From JBBEBE01 sp040882505 (GTDB taxonomy: Bacteria; Bacteroidota; Rhodothermia; Balneolales; Balneolaceae), in the NCBI GenBank assembly GCA_040882505.1, contig JBBEBE010000005.1, positions 186,001 to 250,000 on the forward strand: a stretch of DNA of 64,000 bases, in the 5' to 3' direction. Position numbers and translations under genes: made by a program. Every line of letters starts with the position of its first letter. Within the stretch, counting starts at the first letter, position 1. Shown here piece by piece: positions 36,268 through 45,573 of the stretch. Under the pieces are notes generated by a model. The model was not told the DNA's origin. It did not search any database and saw nothing but the letters and a program-made list of their open reading frames with translations.

Positions 36268-37281
36268 TTAAGGTGTGAGAATCTCGGCAACAAAGATGTT
36301 TTGCCGCAGTGGTTCCGGAAGGAACATGGCCGACCTGCGCGCATCGGCTTCCGTCTCGAACTGACCAATTGATATTCGCCATAGAGTTCCATGCTCCGGA
36401 TGTTCGACGGAGGAGAGAACGCCCCGGTACCCTTCGGAACGAAGATCACCAACCAATTCGTCTGCCCGGCTCCGATTGCTCACAGCATGAAGTGCAATGG
36501 TGTGATACTGATCAAACGGTTCAACCGTTCCATACATCCCGTACCAGGGTCCCTCTTCAATCTTCGGGGGTTCCGGCAACGGTTTGACCTCTGTTTTCAT
36601 GAGGGGTTCATCGGTGATGATTCCACGATCCTTGAGCTCTTCCAGGGTAAAGTGAAAGAGGATGCCGAGAATCACGATGGTAATGAGCGTCTTGATCAAG
36701 TGGCGAATGGGATCTCGCTCCTTCTTCTTTCGACGAAACCAGCCTCGTTTTCTCTCTCGCGGCTTCGGCATCGGCCGCTTTGTTGCGGGTTTTTTCTTCT
36801 TCGCAGTACCCGCCGTCGACGTCTCTTTTTTCTTTTCCTCAGGCTCTTCCGGTATTTCTGACGTCTTCTCTTTCCCGGTCGTGGTGTTCAATGCTTCTGG
36901 TTCTTCCGGTCCGGACCCTTCTTCGCTCTCCTTCTCGTCGGTTTCCTCTCCAAACAGTTCGGAGAGTGTTTGCTCAACTTCGTCCCCGCCCGGCGGGCTG
37001 GATGGTGTCTCTTTCCGACGACTGGATCCGGGTGTAATCATCACCGGTTCCATCCCGGCGTACCGGTAGTTGATCTCCATGGCCAGCTCATCGGATGCAT
37101 CAAACACCAACTCCCCCTTCGCGGAAAGATAGAACATTCCCATCCCGCGAATTTCGAGTGCCTTACCAGCCTCTGCAGTCTCCTCAATCTGATCGACGAG
37201 CTGTCGAATCTGCTCTCGAACGTCCTCTTCCGTCAAACCGGATTTGCGTACAATCTCCCCAATCAGCTCGTTGTACTCCAT
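36268..37281 (-). CDS. HU-like domain fused to membrane helix and SPOR-like domain
   Basis: A 337-residue protein. Residues 1-80 resemble an HU/IHF fold (LIGEIVRKSGLTEEDVREQI, then KALEIRGMGMFYL with the glycine-turn F). Residues 86-185 are a Glu/Lys/Pro-rich linker turning strongly basic at 160-190. A membrane helix lies at 194-212, and the C-terminal 80 residues form a SPOR-like domain (LVGDLRSEGYRGVLSSVE, then WRISIGQFETEADARRSAMF), the kind that binds denuded septal peptidoglycan. This architecture is known in Bacteroidota. The HU part would face the cytoplasm and the SPOR part the periplasm. It abuts the small HU gene and precedes exbB. Confidence 0.85.
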   Translation of the reverse strand: MEYNELIGEIVRKSGLTEEDVREQIRQLVDQIEETAEAGKALEIRGMGMFYLSAKGELVFDASDELAMEINYRYAGMEPVMITPGSSRRKETPSSPPGGDEVEQTLSELFGEETDEKESEEGSGPEEPEALNTTTGKEKTSEIPEEPEEKKKETSTAGTAKKKKPATKRPMPKPRERKRGWFRRKKKERDPIRHLIKTLITIVILGILFHFTLEELKDRGIITDEPLMKTEVKPLPEPPKIEEGPWYGMYGTVEPFDQYHTIALHAVSNRSRADELVGDLRSEGYRGVLSSVEHPEHGTLWRISIGQFETEADARRSAMFLPEPLRQNIFVAEILTP

Positions 37282-37497
37282 CTACGACCTCCGCTCCTTC
37301 TCCGGAACCAATCGCAACGTCTCCTTGGGAGGCATCATCACCACATCTCCATTCTTCATTTTCTTCTGGACCTGCTCTTCATGAACGGTTTCGAATCGCC
37401 CCAGTCCATCAATCACGACCGGACGATTCTGAACAGCCTCCTCCCGAATGATCTCCCGAAGGGCCTGAACAAACTCTTTTTTCATTTTCGTATCCAT
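37282..37497 (-). CDS. Small HU-like DNA-binding protein
   Basis: A 71-residue protein of the HU/IHF type: KEFVQALREIIREEAVQNRP is the first helix pair, VVIDGLGRFETVHEEQVQKK the beta turn and start of the arm, and PPKETLRLVPEKERRS the end. It is shorter than ordinary HU (about 90 residues) because the DNA-intercalating arm region is reduced. Its stop lies directly against the start of the HU-SPOR gene. A structural or regulatory partnership with that gene is likely but unproven. Confidence 0.75.
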   Translation of the reverse strand: MDTKMKKEFVQALREIIREEAVQNRPVVIDGLGRFETVHEEQVQKKMKNGDVVMMPPKETLRLVPEKERRS

Positions 37498-37510
37498 TTC
37501 GACTCCGGTT

Positions 37511-39235
37511 TCAGAAGTGCATTGTTACGCCACCGTACACCTGCATCGGCCGTTCTTCATACCCCTGCCAGATTTCGAACTCCTGGTTCAACAAGTTGTT
37601 CATCTCTCCGTAGATACCAAACGAATCTCCCAGACGCAGTTCCAATCGGGTTCCCAAATTCAGAAAAGCAGCGAGAGTCCCTCCACCCGGAAGGGCTCTT
37701 GGTCCGCGAAAATCCCCCCAAAACTCAAAGTGAACAAGAGATACAGGTTGAATGGTCACGGCACCGTTCAGGCCGTACTCCTCTGCAAACGGTAATTTTT
37801 GTTGATCCGTAATTCGGGAGTTCTGCAGATATCCCTCGACATCGAACCATATTCGTTCTTGCATCAAATCGACACTGAGCCCGGCAAATGCGCGAGAAAC
37901 GGTGACATCGTCATATCGAACCCGGTAGACGGCAGGCACGCCTCCCGCAGGGTCTTGTTCGAACCATCGATGATCTTTGCTGGATCTGTAAAGCGCACCG
38001 ATACGAATCTGATTGGATGGCAACGGTTCCAACAGAATCTGCCCTCCGGTTTCCAAGTCATATCGGGCGACCACATGCTCACCTGTCGCCAAAAACCGGT
38101 TGGATTGGTGGAGATCCCGATGGCGCTGCAAATTTGTATCGCCATCCAGCCAGGCCGACATTCCCAGCAGATCGGAGAAGGAGTGCTCCACGTTGACCAT
38201 CGGAGAGAAATGCACGCGCACGGGACCGATCGGGTCGGATACAAGATCCCCTCCCAATTCGGCCGATACCTGAGTCTGGTAGTTTATCAACCGTTGATAA
38301 CGTCCATTCAGGCCGACAATGCTCCAATTGGAAGCTCCGGCAATCCGGTCGGATTGATATCCACCCGCCTGGATCTCACCCCCAACTCGCCATGTCTCTT
38401 CCAGCTGGCCACCGGCCCAAATGTAGTGTGCTGCCAGTGACGTATCCCATTCACGCAATTGATCGGCGTGGGGTCCTTGTTCATCGATGAGCTCAATGGT
38501 TCCGAGAGTTGCATCCAGCCTCAGATCCAGATAGTCGGTTCGGCTACGATAGTACTGCAAGGCTGTGCCAGCCTGAAAATGGCTGACGGTCTTTTTTCCC
38601 GGATCGGTATCGGTCGGTGCACCAGCCGGAAGAATCAGATGATTAAAATCGCTGAGTCCGCTCAACCAGACTTCCAGCAAGGACCGTTCACTCGCTCTGC
38701 CGGTGTAGCCGCCACGGAAATCAAACTGTCGGAAAGAGCTCGCTTGATCCAGATGCCCGTTCCCGGAAAGATAATCCAACTCGGCCGTTAAAAATTGCTG
38801 ATTCGATACTTCCTCGGAGATCCAGAGATCGGCCGATGGTGACAGGAAGGATCCGGCGCCTATCCGGGCATATCCACGACGGGAAGGGGTATATGGAAAA
38901 AACGCGTAGTCTGGGGGGTCGGGGCGTCCAAGCTCTCCCACCGGTAGTTGGGCCGCACGCTCCTCGCGATCCTCCATGAACGGTACTCGATCCGGATTGG
39001 TCTGGAATACACGTGACCCGGGTGTAAAACCGAGAATGGGTTGACGGTCCAGTCCCGGGAAACGGGCACTGTACTGGCTGCGGATCTCGATATCCTGTGG
39101 ATCGATTTCCGGCAACAACGCATCTTCTCCTCCACGAGTCTCTTGGGCTGCCAGCGGCATACTCCAGAGAAGGATCATCAGATACAGGAAGCCTCTCAAC
39201 AATGGGTTCGGTTGCATAAGGAGGTTGCTCGGCAT
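37511..39235 (-). CDS. TonB-dependent receptor-like outer-membrane barrel without plug
   Basis: About 574 residues with a signal peptide (LLRGFLYLMILLWSMPLAAQ) and a beta-strand-rich body ending in the barrel-closing PMQVYGGVTMHF. The region after the signal, DPQDIEIRSQYSARFPGLDR, is characteristic of an FCB family of putative TonB-dependent receptors. I see no plug domain or TonB box, so it may be a transporter of another type or a structural barrel. The ATG at 39235 was chosen; a second at 39217 would also keep the signal peptide. It lies between the YbhN-like gene and the HU gene. Confidence 0.7.
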   Translation of the reverse strand: MPSNLLMQPNPLLRGFLYLMILLWSMPLAAQETRGGEDALLPEIDPQDIEIRSQYSARFPGLDRQPILGFTPGSRVFQTNPDRVPFMEDREERAAQLPVGELGRPDPPDYAFFPYTPSRRGYARIGAGSFLSPSADLWISEEVSNQQFLTAELDYLSGNGHLDQASSFRQFDFRGGYTGRASERSLLEVWLSGLSDFNHLILPAGAPTDTDPGKKTVSHFQAGTALQYYRSRTDYLDLRLDATLGTIELIDEQGPHADQLREWDTSLAAHYIWAGGQLEETWRVGGEIQAGGYQSDRIAGASNWSIVGLNGRYQRLINYQTQVSAELGGDLVSDPIGPVRVHFSPMVNVEHSFSDLLGMSAWLDGDTNLQRHRDLHQSNRFLATGEHVVARYDLETGGQILLEPLPSNQIRIGALYRSSKDHRWFEQDPAGGVPAVYRVRYDDVTVSRAFAGLSVDLMQERIWFDVEGYLQNSRITDQQKLPFAEEYGLNGAVTIQPVSLVHFEFWGDFRGPRALPGGGTLAAFLNLGTRLELRLGDSFGIYGEMNNLLNQEFEIWQGYEERPMQVYGGVTMHF

Positions 39236-39347
39236 GATTCTATTGTCGGGAATGTATGAAATTTTCAAATGCATTGACACGACAGAGCGAACATCCGGAA
39301 TGGGATTTCCCCCCTGTGAAAACAATCCAAGACCCCCTGCCCGGCTA

Positions 39348-40325
39348 TCAACCAAGACTCCACCGCTTGTCTGCCCAGAGGGAGATGGCTCCAACAAAAA
39401 AGACCCCGATCGCCGTAGACGCGTGGGTTACCGTTGCATAAAGCAGTCCGGTCGATAGTGGGACGCCATAAAAAACCCAGAGACTCTGTTGCACCAACAG
39501 ATGATAACTTCCAATCCCCCCTGGTGTCGGAATGGCTACCCCCAGTGTCGACACCAGGGTAAGCAACCACGCCTCACGCAATCCGAGATCATACCGTACT
39601 GGCAAGTCCAGCATGTAGAGTGGCAGGAAACTCATCAACAGATAGCCCCCCCATATGAGTCCGGTTGTCCATAAAAACCGTGGCCAGCTCTTCACGTTCC
39701 GGAGTGACCGCAACCCTTCGGTCAGTTCACGAATCCATCGCCCAATTCGTTCCAACCGGGAGTCCGGGGCGGGTTGCCAGCTTCTTGCGATCCAAATTCC
39801 AACCCATAAAAAGATCAAGAAAACACCCACACCTATGAAAAGTAGCGGGGAGAGTTCTGTCGGAAGCTCCCAACCCAGCAACAACCGGAGTTCACGCCAC
39901 TCGCCATCCAGCATCGGAAGGGTGATCAACAGCAGAAAAAAGAGCGTTCCCACATCAACGCCACGTTCCAACAGCACCGTTCCAAGCAATCGACTCCCGC
40001 GCTGGCCACTCTGGCTGGCTACATAATATGGACGAGCCACCTCTCCAGACCTCGGAACCAGATAATGTGTCATGTAGCCGGTCATGACACCGGCCATCAA
40101 TGTATGTAGTGGTACGTTTACCGGCAGGAGCAAGTTCCAGCGTATCGCCCGAAAAAGATGACTCAAAAAGAGAACGAGAAGAAAGGGGACGACCCACCAG
40201 ATTGAAAGATTCCCTGCTTCCCGGACCAATTCCCGTACCGATGCACCGGAGAAGGCCAACCACAGCAAGCCAACGGTGATCAGCAGGGGAGGAAACCAAT
40301 GCCAAAGCCGGGGTGATCGATTCAT
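39348..40325 (-). CDS. YbhN/UPF0104-like membrane protein (lysyl-PG synthase flippase-type)
   Basis: A 325-residue protein with about eight hydrophobic helices. Motifs such as FLLVLFLSHLFRAIRWNLLL and LMAGVMTGYMTHYLVPRSGEVARPYYVASQSG match the family that includes the flippase domain of lysyl-phosphatidylglycerol synthase. PTPGGIGSYHLLVQQSL is the conserved late loop. The likely role is movement or modification of a lipid in the inner membrane, with no substrate known. Starts four bases after the lolA stop, so it is in the same operon. Confidence 0.85.
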   Translation of the reverse strand: MNRSPRLWHWFPPLLITVGLLWLAFSGASVRELVREAGNLSIWWVVPFLLVLFLSHLFRAIRWNLLLPVNVPLHTLMAGVMTGYMTHYLVPRSGEVARPYYVASQSGQRGSRLLGTVLLERGVDVGTLFFLLLITLPMLDGEWRELRLLLGWELPTELSPLLFIGVGVFLIFLWVGIWIARSWQPAPDSRLERIGRWIRELTEGLRSLRNVKSWPRFLWTTGLIWGGYLLMSFLPLYMLDLPVRYDLGLREAWLLTLVSTLGVAIPTPGGIGSYHLLVQQSLWVFYGVPLSTGLLYATVTHASTAIGVFFVGAISLWADKRWSLG

Positions 40326-40328
40326 ACA

Positions 40329-40967
40329 CTACTCTCTGAGATCGATTCGCTCCACATCTCCGGGAAGATCCAGTTCAAACATGGCAGAGTCCACACTCGT
40401 AAAACGACCGGATTCGAATCGAGTCGTCAAGAGGTTGTCTGCTTGATCCAATGCCCGGATCTCCAAGGGTACACCTTCCGGTGTCAGTATAATTTCGACC
40501 TCGTAAAAGAGTTCAAACGGGTCATCGGTTGTGAGTCGGATGGAAATGCCGGAACGGCTCTCAACCTCCGACACATCGTACACCTCTCGAACTCCCTGCA
40601 ACATTCGGGAAGGCGCAAAATCGTCCTCCTCTTCGATATATGTATTGATCAACAGACGGTTTCGGACGGCATCGTAGATCCGCGAAATTTCTCCATCCAC
40701 GATCATGGTCTGTCGGGGATCCTCTACCCGGTAGGCGTTTTGAGCGATCCAGATCTCGCCATCGGACCGGTTCTGTTCCCCTGTATAGGAGTCCTGGTAG
40801 GTGTGTACAAAGTTTGCCGTCAACATCTCGCCGTTGGCGAATCGCTCCTGCAATCGATCAAAGTGCGGATGTTGTGCTTCGACAATCGATGCAAAGCCAA
40901 CAAGAAACAGGACCATCCATGCTGTGATCCGTACGGGACGGTAGTTACGATCGTATTCCCAATTCAT
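40329..40967 (-). CDS. lolA: Outer-membrane lipoprotein carrier LolA-like protein
   Basis: A 212-residue periplasmic protein. The signal peptide is VRITAWMVLFLVGFASIVEA. The mature part begins with a LolA-like helix (HFDRLQERFANGEMLTANF) and the strands with SDGEIWIAQNAYRVEDPRQTMIVDG, the usual half-barrel that carries lipoproteins to the outer membrane. ATG at 40967 lies inside the end of ftsK (23-bp overlap); this start keeps the signal peptide. FtsK next to LolA is a common neighbourhood. Confidence 0.85.
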   Translation of the reverse strand: MNWEYDRNYRPVRITAWMVLFLVGFASIVEAQHPHFDRLQERFANGEMLTANFVHTYQDSYTGEQNRSDGEIWIAQNAYRVEDPRQTMIVDGEISRIYDAVRNRLLINTYIEEEDDFAPSRMLQGVREVYDVSEVESRSGISIRLTTDDPFELFYEVEIILTPEGVPLEIRALDQADNLLTTRFESGRFTSVDSAMFELDLPGDVERIDLRE

Positions 40968-43470
40968 TGATGATCTCCTCCAGCTGCTCTTCGGTATCAA
41001 TCAACACATCCCGAGCCGAACTCCCTTGATAGGCACCCACGATACCCGCATTAAAGAGTTGGTCGATGATCCGTCCGGCACGATTGTAGCCGATTTTCAA
41101 TTTGCGCTGCAGAAGAGAAACCGACCCTTGTTGGTGAAGGATCACCACCTTGGCGGCTGCCGTAAAGAGCTCGTCAATTTCATCAAGTGGATCGGGGATC
41201 CCTTCTGCCTCCTCTTTAACGACTGGAAGGTAAAAAGGTTGCTTGTACCCTTTTTGATCCCCGACAAACGTGGCGATTCGCTCCACTTCCTCCGTTGATA
41301 CAAACGCGTTTTGGATTCGTGTCATCCCACCCCCGTTGGTAAAAAGCATGTCTCCACGTCCCACCAACTGATCGGCTCCACCAGTATCCAGTATGGTTCT
41401 GGAATCCACTTTGGAAGCAACCTGGTAGGCGATTCGAGCCGGGAAATTGGCTTTGATGGTTCCGGTGATCACATTGACGGACGGCCGTTGAGTGGCCACC
41501 ACCAGGTGAATTCCAATGGCTCGTGCCAACTGAGCCAGTCGGGCGATCGGCTCTTCAATCTGCTTGCCGGCCGTCATCATCAAGTCGGCCAACTCGTCGA
41601 TAATGACAACGATGTATGGAAGGTGTCGGTGTCCCAGCTCTTCTTCCAGCTCACCCGATTTAAACTTTTCATTGTAGGCCCGAATATCGCGCACCATCGC
41701 CATTTTGAGAAGATCATATCGTTGGTCCATCTCGGCACAGACGCTCTCCAGCGTCTCGAGTACCTGTGCGGTATCAGTTACAATCGGTTCTTCGGCGCCG
41801 GGAAGAACGGCCAGAAAATGATTCTGAATATAGCGATAGAGAGAGAGCTCGATCTTTTTCGGATCCACCAGAACAAATTTCAAGTCATCCGGATGGCACT
41901 TGTAAAGCAGGCAGGTAATGATGGTATTGATTCCGACCGATTTCCCCGATCCCGTTGCACCGGCCATCAACAGATGAGGCATCTTGGTCAAGTCGAGCAT
42001 GAACACCTCGTTCTCGATCGTCTTGCCGAATGCCACCGGCAATTCAAAATCGGTCTCCACAAATTTACGCGTGTTCAGGACACTGCGTATGTATACGGTT
42101 TCACGCGAACTGTTGGGAACTTCGATGCCAACAGCTGCCCGTCCCGGAATCGGTGCAATGATGCGCAATCCATGAGCTGCCGTTGCCATTTTCAGGTCAT
42201 TGGCATAACTCTGAATCTTGCTGATCTTCACATCCGGTGCCGGTTCCAACTCATAAAGCGTTACGGTTGGGCCAACGATCGCATTGATCCCCAAAATCTC
42301 GATTTTGTGACGCTTCAATTTATCCAGAATGATCCGCTTGTTTTCGCGAATCTCCTCCATGTCTACCTGATTTCCCTTTTCCGGAGGCTGGTCCAGAAGA
42401 TCCATGGTGGGAAATTTGTACTTGATCACCGGTACGTCTTTCGCTTTGTCTCTGTTTTTTCGATCCAGCTCCCGCGCATCGGCCTCTTCGTCTCCCTCGC
42501 CTACAAAAACTGAAATTTCGACATCCTCTTCAGAGTCTGCCGATTCCGATCGCTCAAGTACCGCCCGATCCGGTCTCTCGTCCAGTGATTTTTGTTCTGC
42601 ATCCCGGATCTGAGCCTGCTCGGCTTCTTTCTCCCGGGATCGTTTTAAAATCTCTTCAAGTTCATCATCCGTTTCACCGGATTCATGGGACCCTGCATCC
42701 TGGTTCCGGCTAAATGAGTCGGCAATTGTCGGACCCTCTGCATCGGTATTTCTCTCGGGTTTGGACGGCCCGGGCGCGTTCACCTCCTCGCTTGGATCGG
42801 GATCCTTCGGTCCCTGTACTCGAGGACTTGACCGGGACCCAAACCAACCTCGAACGGTCTCCCGTTTCTCGTTCCAAGACTGTTTCAGAAAATCGACCGT
42901 TTTTTGAAGATCCCGATCCAACGGAATCAAAACCGTCACCAAAAAAAGGATGAAAAGAATCACAATCGATCCGATTCCGGTCAGATTCTGTAGAATGCGA
43001 GCCAACGCGACACCGGTATTCCCGCTCCAAACCGAATCCGGAACCTCCAACACGTGGTAAAACCAACCCAATAGTGATCCGATGAGGATCATCATCCAGA
43101 TACCGTAGACGGAAGGCCAGATGAGCTCGGCCAAAGACTTGTCTCGAAAAAGCGACCAGCCAGCCAAAATAATCAACAGTGGCAGAACTCCACTCATATA
43201 CCCGAAAAGGGTATACACAAATAGATGAGACACCCAGGCACCGACCGGTCCCAACCAGTTCTGAATTCGAAGTGCAGGGGATTGGTCCACAGAAAAGTAG
43301 GAGCCAGGAGAGATGGTCTGAAGAACCCCGTAGTCGGACGGATGGTGAGAGACGATGCTCAACAACAAAAGAGAGGCTACCGACATGAGTAAAATGCCGA
43401 GTACCTCCATTTTTCGCCGCGGGGCAAGTCCCGAAAAGAGCCCGTTCTGTTTAGATTTCCTGGATGGCAT
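40945..43470 (-). CDS. ftsK: DNA translocase FtsK
   Basis: An 841-residue septal DNA pump. Four hydrophobic N-terminal helices (between about 25 and 190) precede a highly charged linker (about 205-330). The motor follows: GINAIVGPTVTLYELEPAPD, Walker A MAGATGSGKSVGINTIITCL near 505, Walker B VVIIDELADLMM, and RLAQLARAIGIHLVVATQRP. The C-terminal gamma winged helix (SLLQRKLKIGYNRAGRIID) recognises polar sequences directing DNA towards the dif site. The start overlaps the end of the comB-like gene by 20 bases. Confidence 0.96.
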   Translation of the reverse strand: MPSRKSKQNGLFSGLAPRRKMEVLGILLMSVASLLLLSIVSHHPSDYGVLQTISPGSYFSVDQSPALRIQNWLGPVGAWVSHLFVYTLFGYMSGVLPLLIILAGWSLFRDKSLAELIWPSVYGIWMMILIGSLLGWFYHVLEVPDSVWSGNTGVALARILQNLTGIGSIVILFILFLVTVLIPLDRDLQKTVDFLKQSWNEKRETVRGWFGSRSSPRVQGPKDPDPSEEVNAPGPSKPERNTDAEGPTIADSFSRNQDAGSHESGETDDELEEILKRSREKEAEQAQIRDAEQKSLDERPDRAVLERSESADSEEDVEISVFVGEGDEEADARELDRKNRDKAKDVPVIKYKFPTMDLLDQPPEKGNQVDMEEIRENKRIILDKLKRHKIEILGINAIVGPTVTLYELEPAPDVKISKIQSYANDLKMATAAHGLRIIAPIPGRAAVGIEVPNSSRETVYIRSVLNTRKFVETDFELPVAFGKTIENEVFMLDLTKMPHLLMAGATGSGKSVGINTIITCLLYKCHPDDLKFVLVDPKKIELSLYRYIQNHFLAVLPGAEEPIVTDTAQVLETLESVCAEMDQRYDLLKMAMVRDIRAYNEKFKSGELEEELGHRHLPYIVVIIDELADLMMTAGKQIEEPIARLAQLARAIGIHLVVATQRPSVNVITGTIKANFPARIAYQVASKVDSRTILDTGGADQLVGRGDMLFTNGGGMTRIQNAFVSTEEVERIATFVGDQKGYKQPFYLPVVKEEAEGIPDPLDEIDELFTAAAKVVILHQQGSVSLLQRKLKIGYNRAGRIIDQLFNAGIVGAYQGSSARDVLIDTEEQLEEIINELGIRS

Positions 43471-44200
43471 AACAATCTGTAATGATTCCTTCGTTCAAGA
43501 TCGGGAGAACCCCCGTTGTGTTTGACTGGCAACAATACCGGATATCCTCCTCCCCGATCAACTCCCGCAGACGGGCTGCATGATTCGAGTGCAGGATCAC
43601 CTCTTCAATCTCGTGTTTGTATCTCTCATAGAGTGTAAACGCAATTCGAGCTCCGTCACTTGCATCCATGGCCAGTGTTCCTCCAGACCAGTCATGAATG
43701 ATGTTTCCGGCCAGAAGCAGATCTTCCAGCGAGAGACGACCCTTCCATCCGGAACAGACGATGACAATCTCCCCCTCTACCTCCCGAAGACGTTGAACCA
43801 CTGCATCCAGATTCAAAAAAGAGGCGATAAAAAGCTCTCTGGACTGGTTCGCTTTTTTAATCGCTTTCGTACCGTTGGTCGTATTCAAAATGAGCGACCG
43901 CCCTTTTACCCGATCCCGGGTATACTCCAGTGGAGAATTACCCAGATCGTAGCCTTCAATTTTGACTCCGTCTTTCTCGCCACAAAGGAGGATATTCGAC
44001 GAATCCACACTCTGCGCAATTCGGCTCGCTTCTCCCATATCTTCGACCGGAATCACTCCCTTTGCTCCGTTTGCCAGAGCGGTTACGATCGTTGACGTGG
44101 CTCGCAGTACATCGACGACCACGATCACTTTGTTCCGAATCTGCTCTTCCTGAAATGTATGAACGGAAGAGTAAACGTCCATCCGACTGCCTGTTGTCAT
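43451..44200 (-). CDS. comB: 2-phosphosulfolactate phosphatase (ComB) family protein
   Basis: ComB removes phosphate from phosphosulfolactate to give (R)-sulfolactate. This protein of up to 249 residues has the family motifs: VVVDVLRATSTIVTALANGA, LLCGEKDGVKIEGYDLGNSP, LILNTTNGTKAIKKA, EGEIVIVCSGWKGRLSLEDL, and an aspartate/cysteine-rich end around YCCQSNTTGVLPIL. The first ATG gives 249 residues; a second at 44182 may be the true start. A ComA homologue is 20 kb away. The gene is in the gcvT-to-tonB operon, overlapping ftsK by 20 bases. Confidence 0.87.
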   Translation of the reverse strand: MTTGSRMDVYSSVHTFQEEQIRNKVIVVVDVLRATSTIVTALANGAKGVIPVEDMGEASRIAQSVDSSNILLCGEKDGVKIEGYDLGNSPLEYTRDRVKGRSLILNTTNGTKAIKKANQSRELFIASFLNLDAVVQRLREVEGEIVIVCSGWKGRLSLEDLLLAGNIIHDWSGGTLAMDASDGARIAFTLYERYKHEIEEVILHSNHAARLRELIGEEDIRYCCQSNTTGVLPILNEGIITDCYAIQEI

Positions 44201-44213
44201 GCTCTGATACTCC

Positions 44214-45347
44214 CTACTGCGTAGATTTTTTGTAAAACGGCAGGGGAGTTATCGTTGCCTCGACGATACGTTTTCGAATCCCGATCCGGATTGTCTCCCC
44301 CGCAACACACCGGTCTGCCGGAAGATATCCCATTCCTATTCCCGACCCAAGTGTCGGTGAAGCCGTCCCGCTGGTGACTCGGCCGATTTCACGATCCGAT
44401 TCGTCCAAAAGGGGATATCCGGCTCTGGGGATCTGTTTTGGATCCCCCGTTTCAAAACCGATTAGTTTTCGGTCAGGTCCCGACTTTTTCTCTTTTTCAA
44501 GAGCTTCGGAACCGATGAATGGATCCCGGTCCAACTTGACAACCCATCCCAATCCGGCCTGTATGGGGGTACGATCTTCGTTCAAATCGTTTCCATAAAG
44601 TGGAAGGCCTGCTTCCAGACGGAGCGTATCACGAGCACCCAACCCGGCAGGCAACAATCCCTCCGATTTCCCCGCCTCCAGCAGGGCCTGCCAGATCGTG
44701 GCAGGGTGGCTCCGCTCTGTATCGATATAGAGTTCAAACCCGTCTTCACCGGTATATCCGGTCGTTGAGACGAGTACACCCGTCTCTCCCGCCACACGAC
44801 CCACCTGAAACGAAAAGGAGGAAATTGAACTCAAGGACCGGCTATGAGAGGGGAACGAAACCAAGGACGAAAGAATTTTTTCCGATGCCGGCCCCTGAAT
44901 GGCGATCAGTGCCGTCTGATCCGAACGGTCTGCAAGATCAACGGCTTGTTGAAACCGGTCCCGGGCATGCGATACAAGATGATCCCAAATCTTCTTTCGG
45001 TTGGAAGCATTGACAACCAGCATGTAGAGCTCTTCATTCAAGCAATAGAGAAGCAGGTCATCCAGAATTCCTCCGTCCTCCCGACACATCATGGTATACT
45101 GCGCCTTTCCGGGATAGAGCCGTGCTGGGTCATTCACGGTAACCCACTGTAAAAACTCCTTTGCTTTGGGACCGGATACCTGAATTTCTGCCATGTGAGA
45201 GACATCGAACAGCCCCGCGCATTCACGGACGGCCTGGTGTTCCTGCACGATGCCGGTGTACTGTACCGGCATCCGGTATCCGGCGAAATCGGTCATTTTG
45301 GCGTTTAGTCGTTCGTGTTCGGCAAACAGGGGAGTGGCTTCCGACAT
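44214..45347 (-). CDS. gcvT: Aminomethyltransferase (glycine cleavage T protein)
   Basis: Transfers the methylene group from the aminomethyl-lipoate of H protein to tetrahydrofolate. The 377 residues have MTDFAGYRMPVQYTGIVQEH, AGLFDVSHMAEIQVSG and GGILDDLLLYCL at the N terminus, STTGYTGEDGFELYI in the folate site, and GLGARDTLRLEAGLPLYGND, then GRVTSGTASPTLGSGIGMGYL near the C terminus. The ATG at 45347 was preferred over an upstream TTG. Other glycine cleavage genes are not in the window. It heads the long minus-strand operon and diverges from mrp. Confidence 0.95.
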   Translation of the reverse strand: MSEATPLFAEHERLNAKMTDFAGYRMPVQYTGIVQEHQAVRECAGLFDVSHMAEIQVSGPKAKEFLQWVTVNDPARLYPGKAQYTMMCREDGGILDDLLLYCLNEELYMLVVNASNRKKIWDHLVSHARDRFQQAVDLADRSDQTALIAIQGPASEKILSSLVSFPSHSRSLSSISSFSFQVGRVAGETGVLVSTTGYTGEDGFELYIDTERSHPATIWQALLEAGKSEGLLPAGLGARDTLRLEAGLPLYGNDLNEDRTPIQAGLGWVVKLDRDPFIGSEALEKEKKSGPDRKLIGFETGDPKQIPRAGYPLLDESDREIGRVTSGTASPTLGSGIGMGYLPADRCVAGETIRIGIRKRIVEATITPLPFYKKSTQ

Positions 45348-45573
45348 AGACGATTCTTTCGATTGGATTTTCAAAGCAGGCAGAACCTTGGTCGTCTGCC
45401 AGCCAAAGCCGGAATGTAACCAAATTCTTCCACATCTATGGAGCCAATCCCGGAGCAGGGTTCAACGGAGTCCCCACTTAAGAATGGCGTCCGGTTTTCG
45501 TATCTTGGCGTCTCGGCAAAAGCGGGCGTGCATGGATTCTTCGCCCGCACAAAAAAGACCCATCCACCCTGAT

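Noticed and set aside
41311..42513. 400-codon plus-strand open frame
   Set aside because: Antisense to ftsK; His-rich translation typical of a shadow of Asp/Glu-rich coding sequence.
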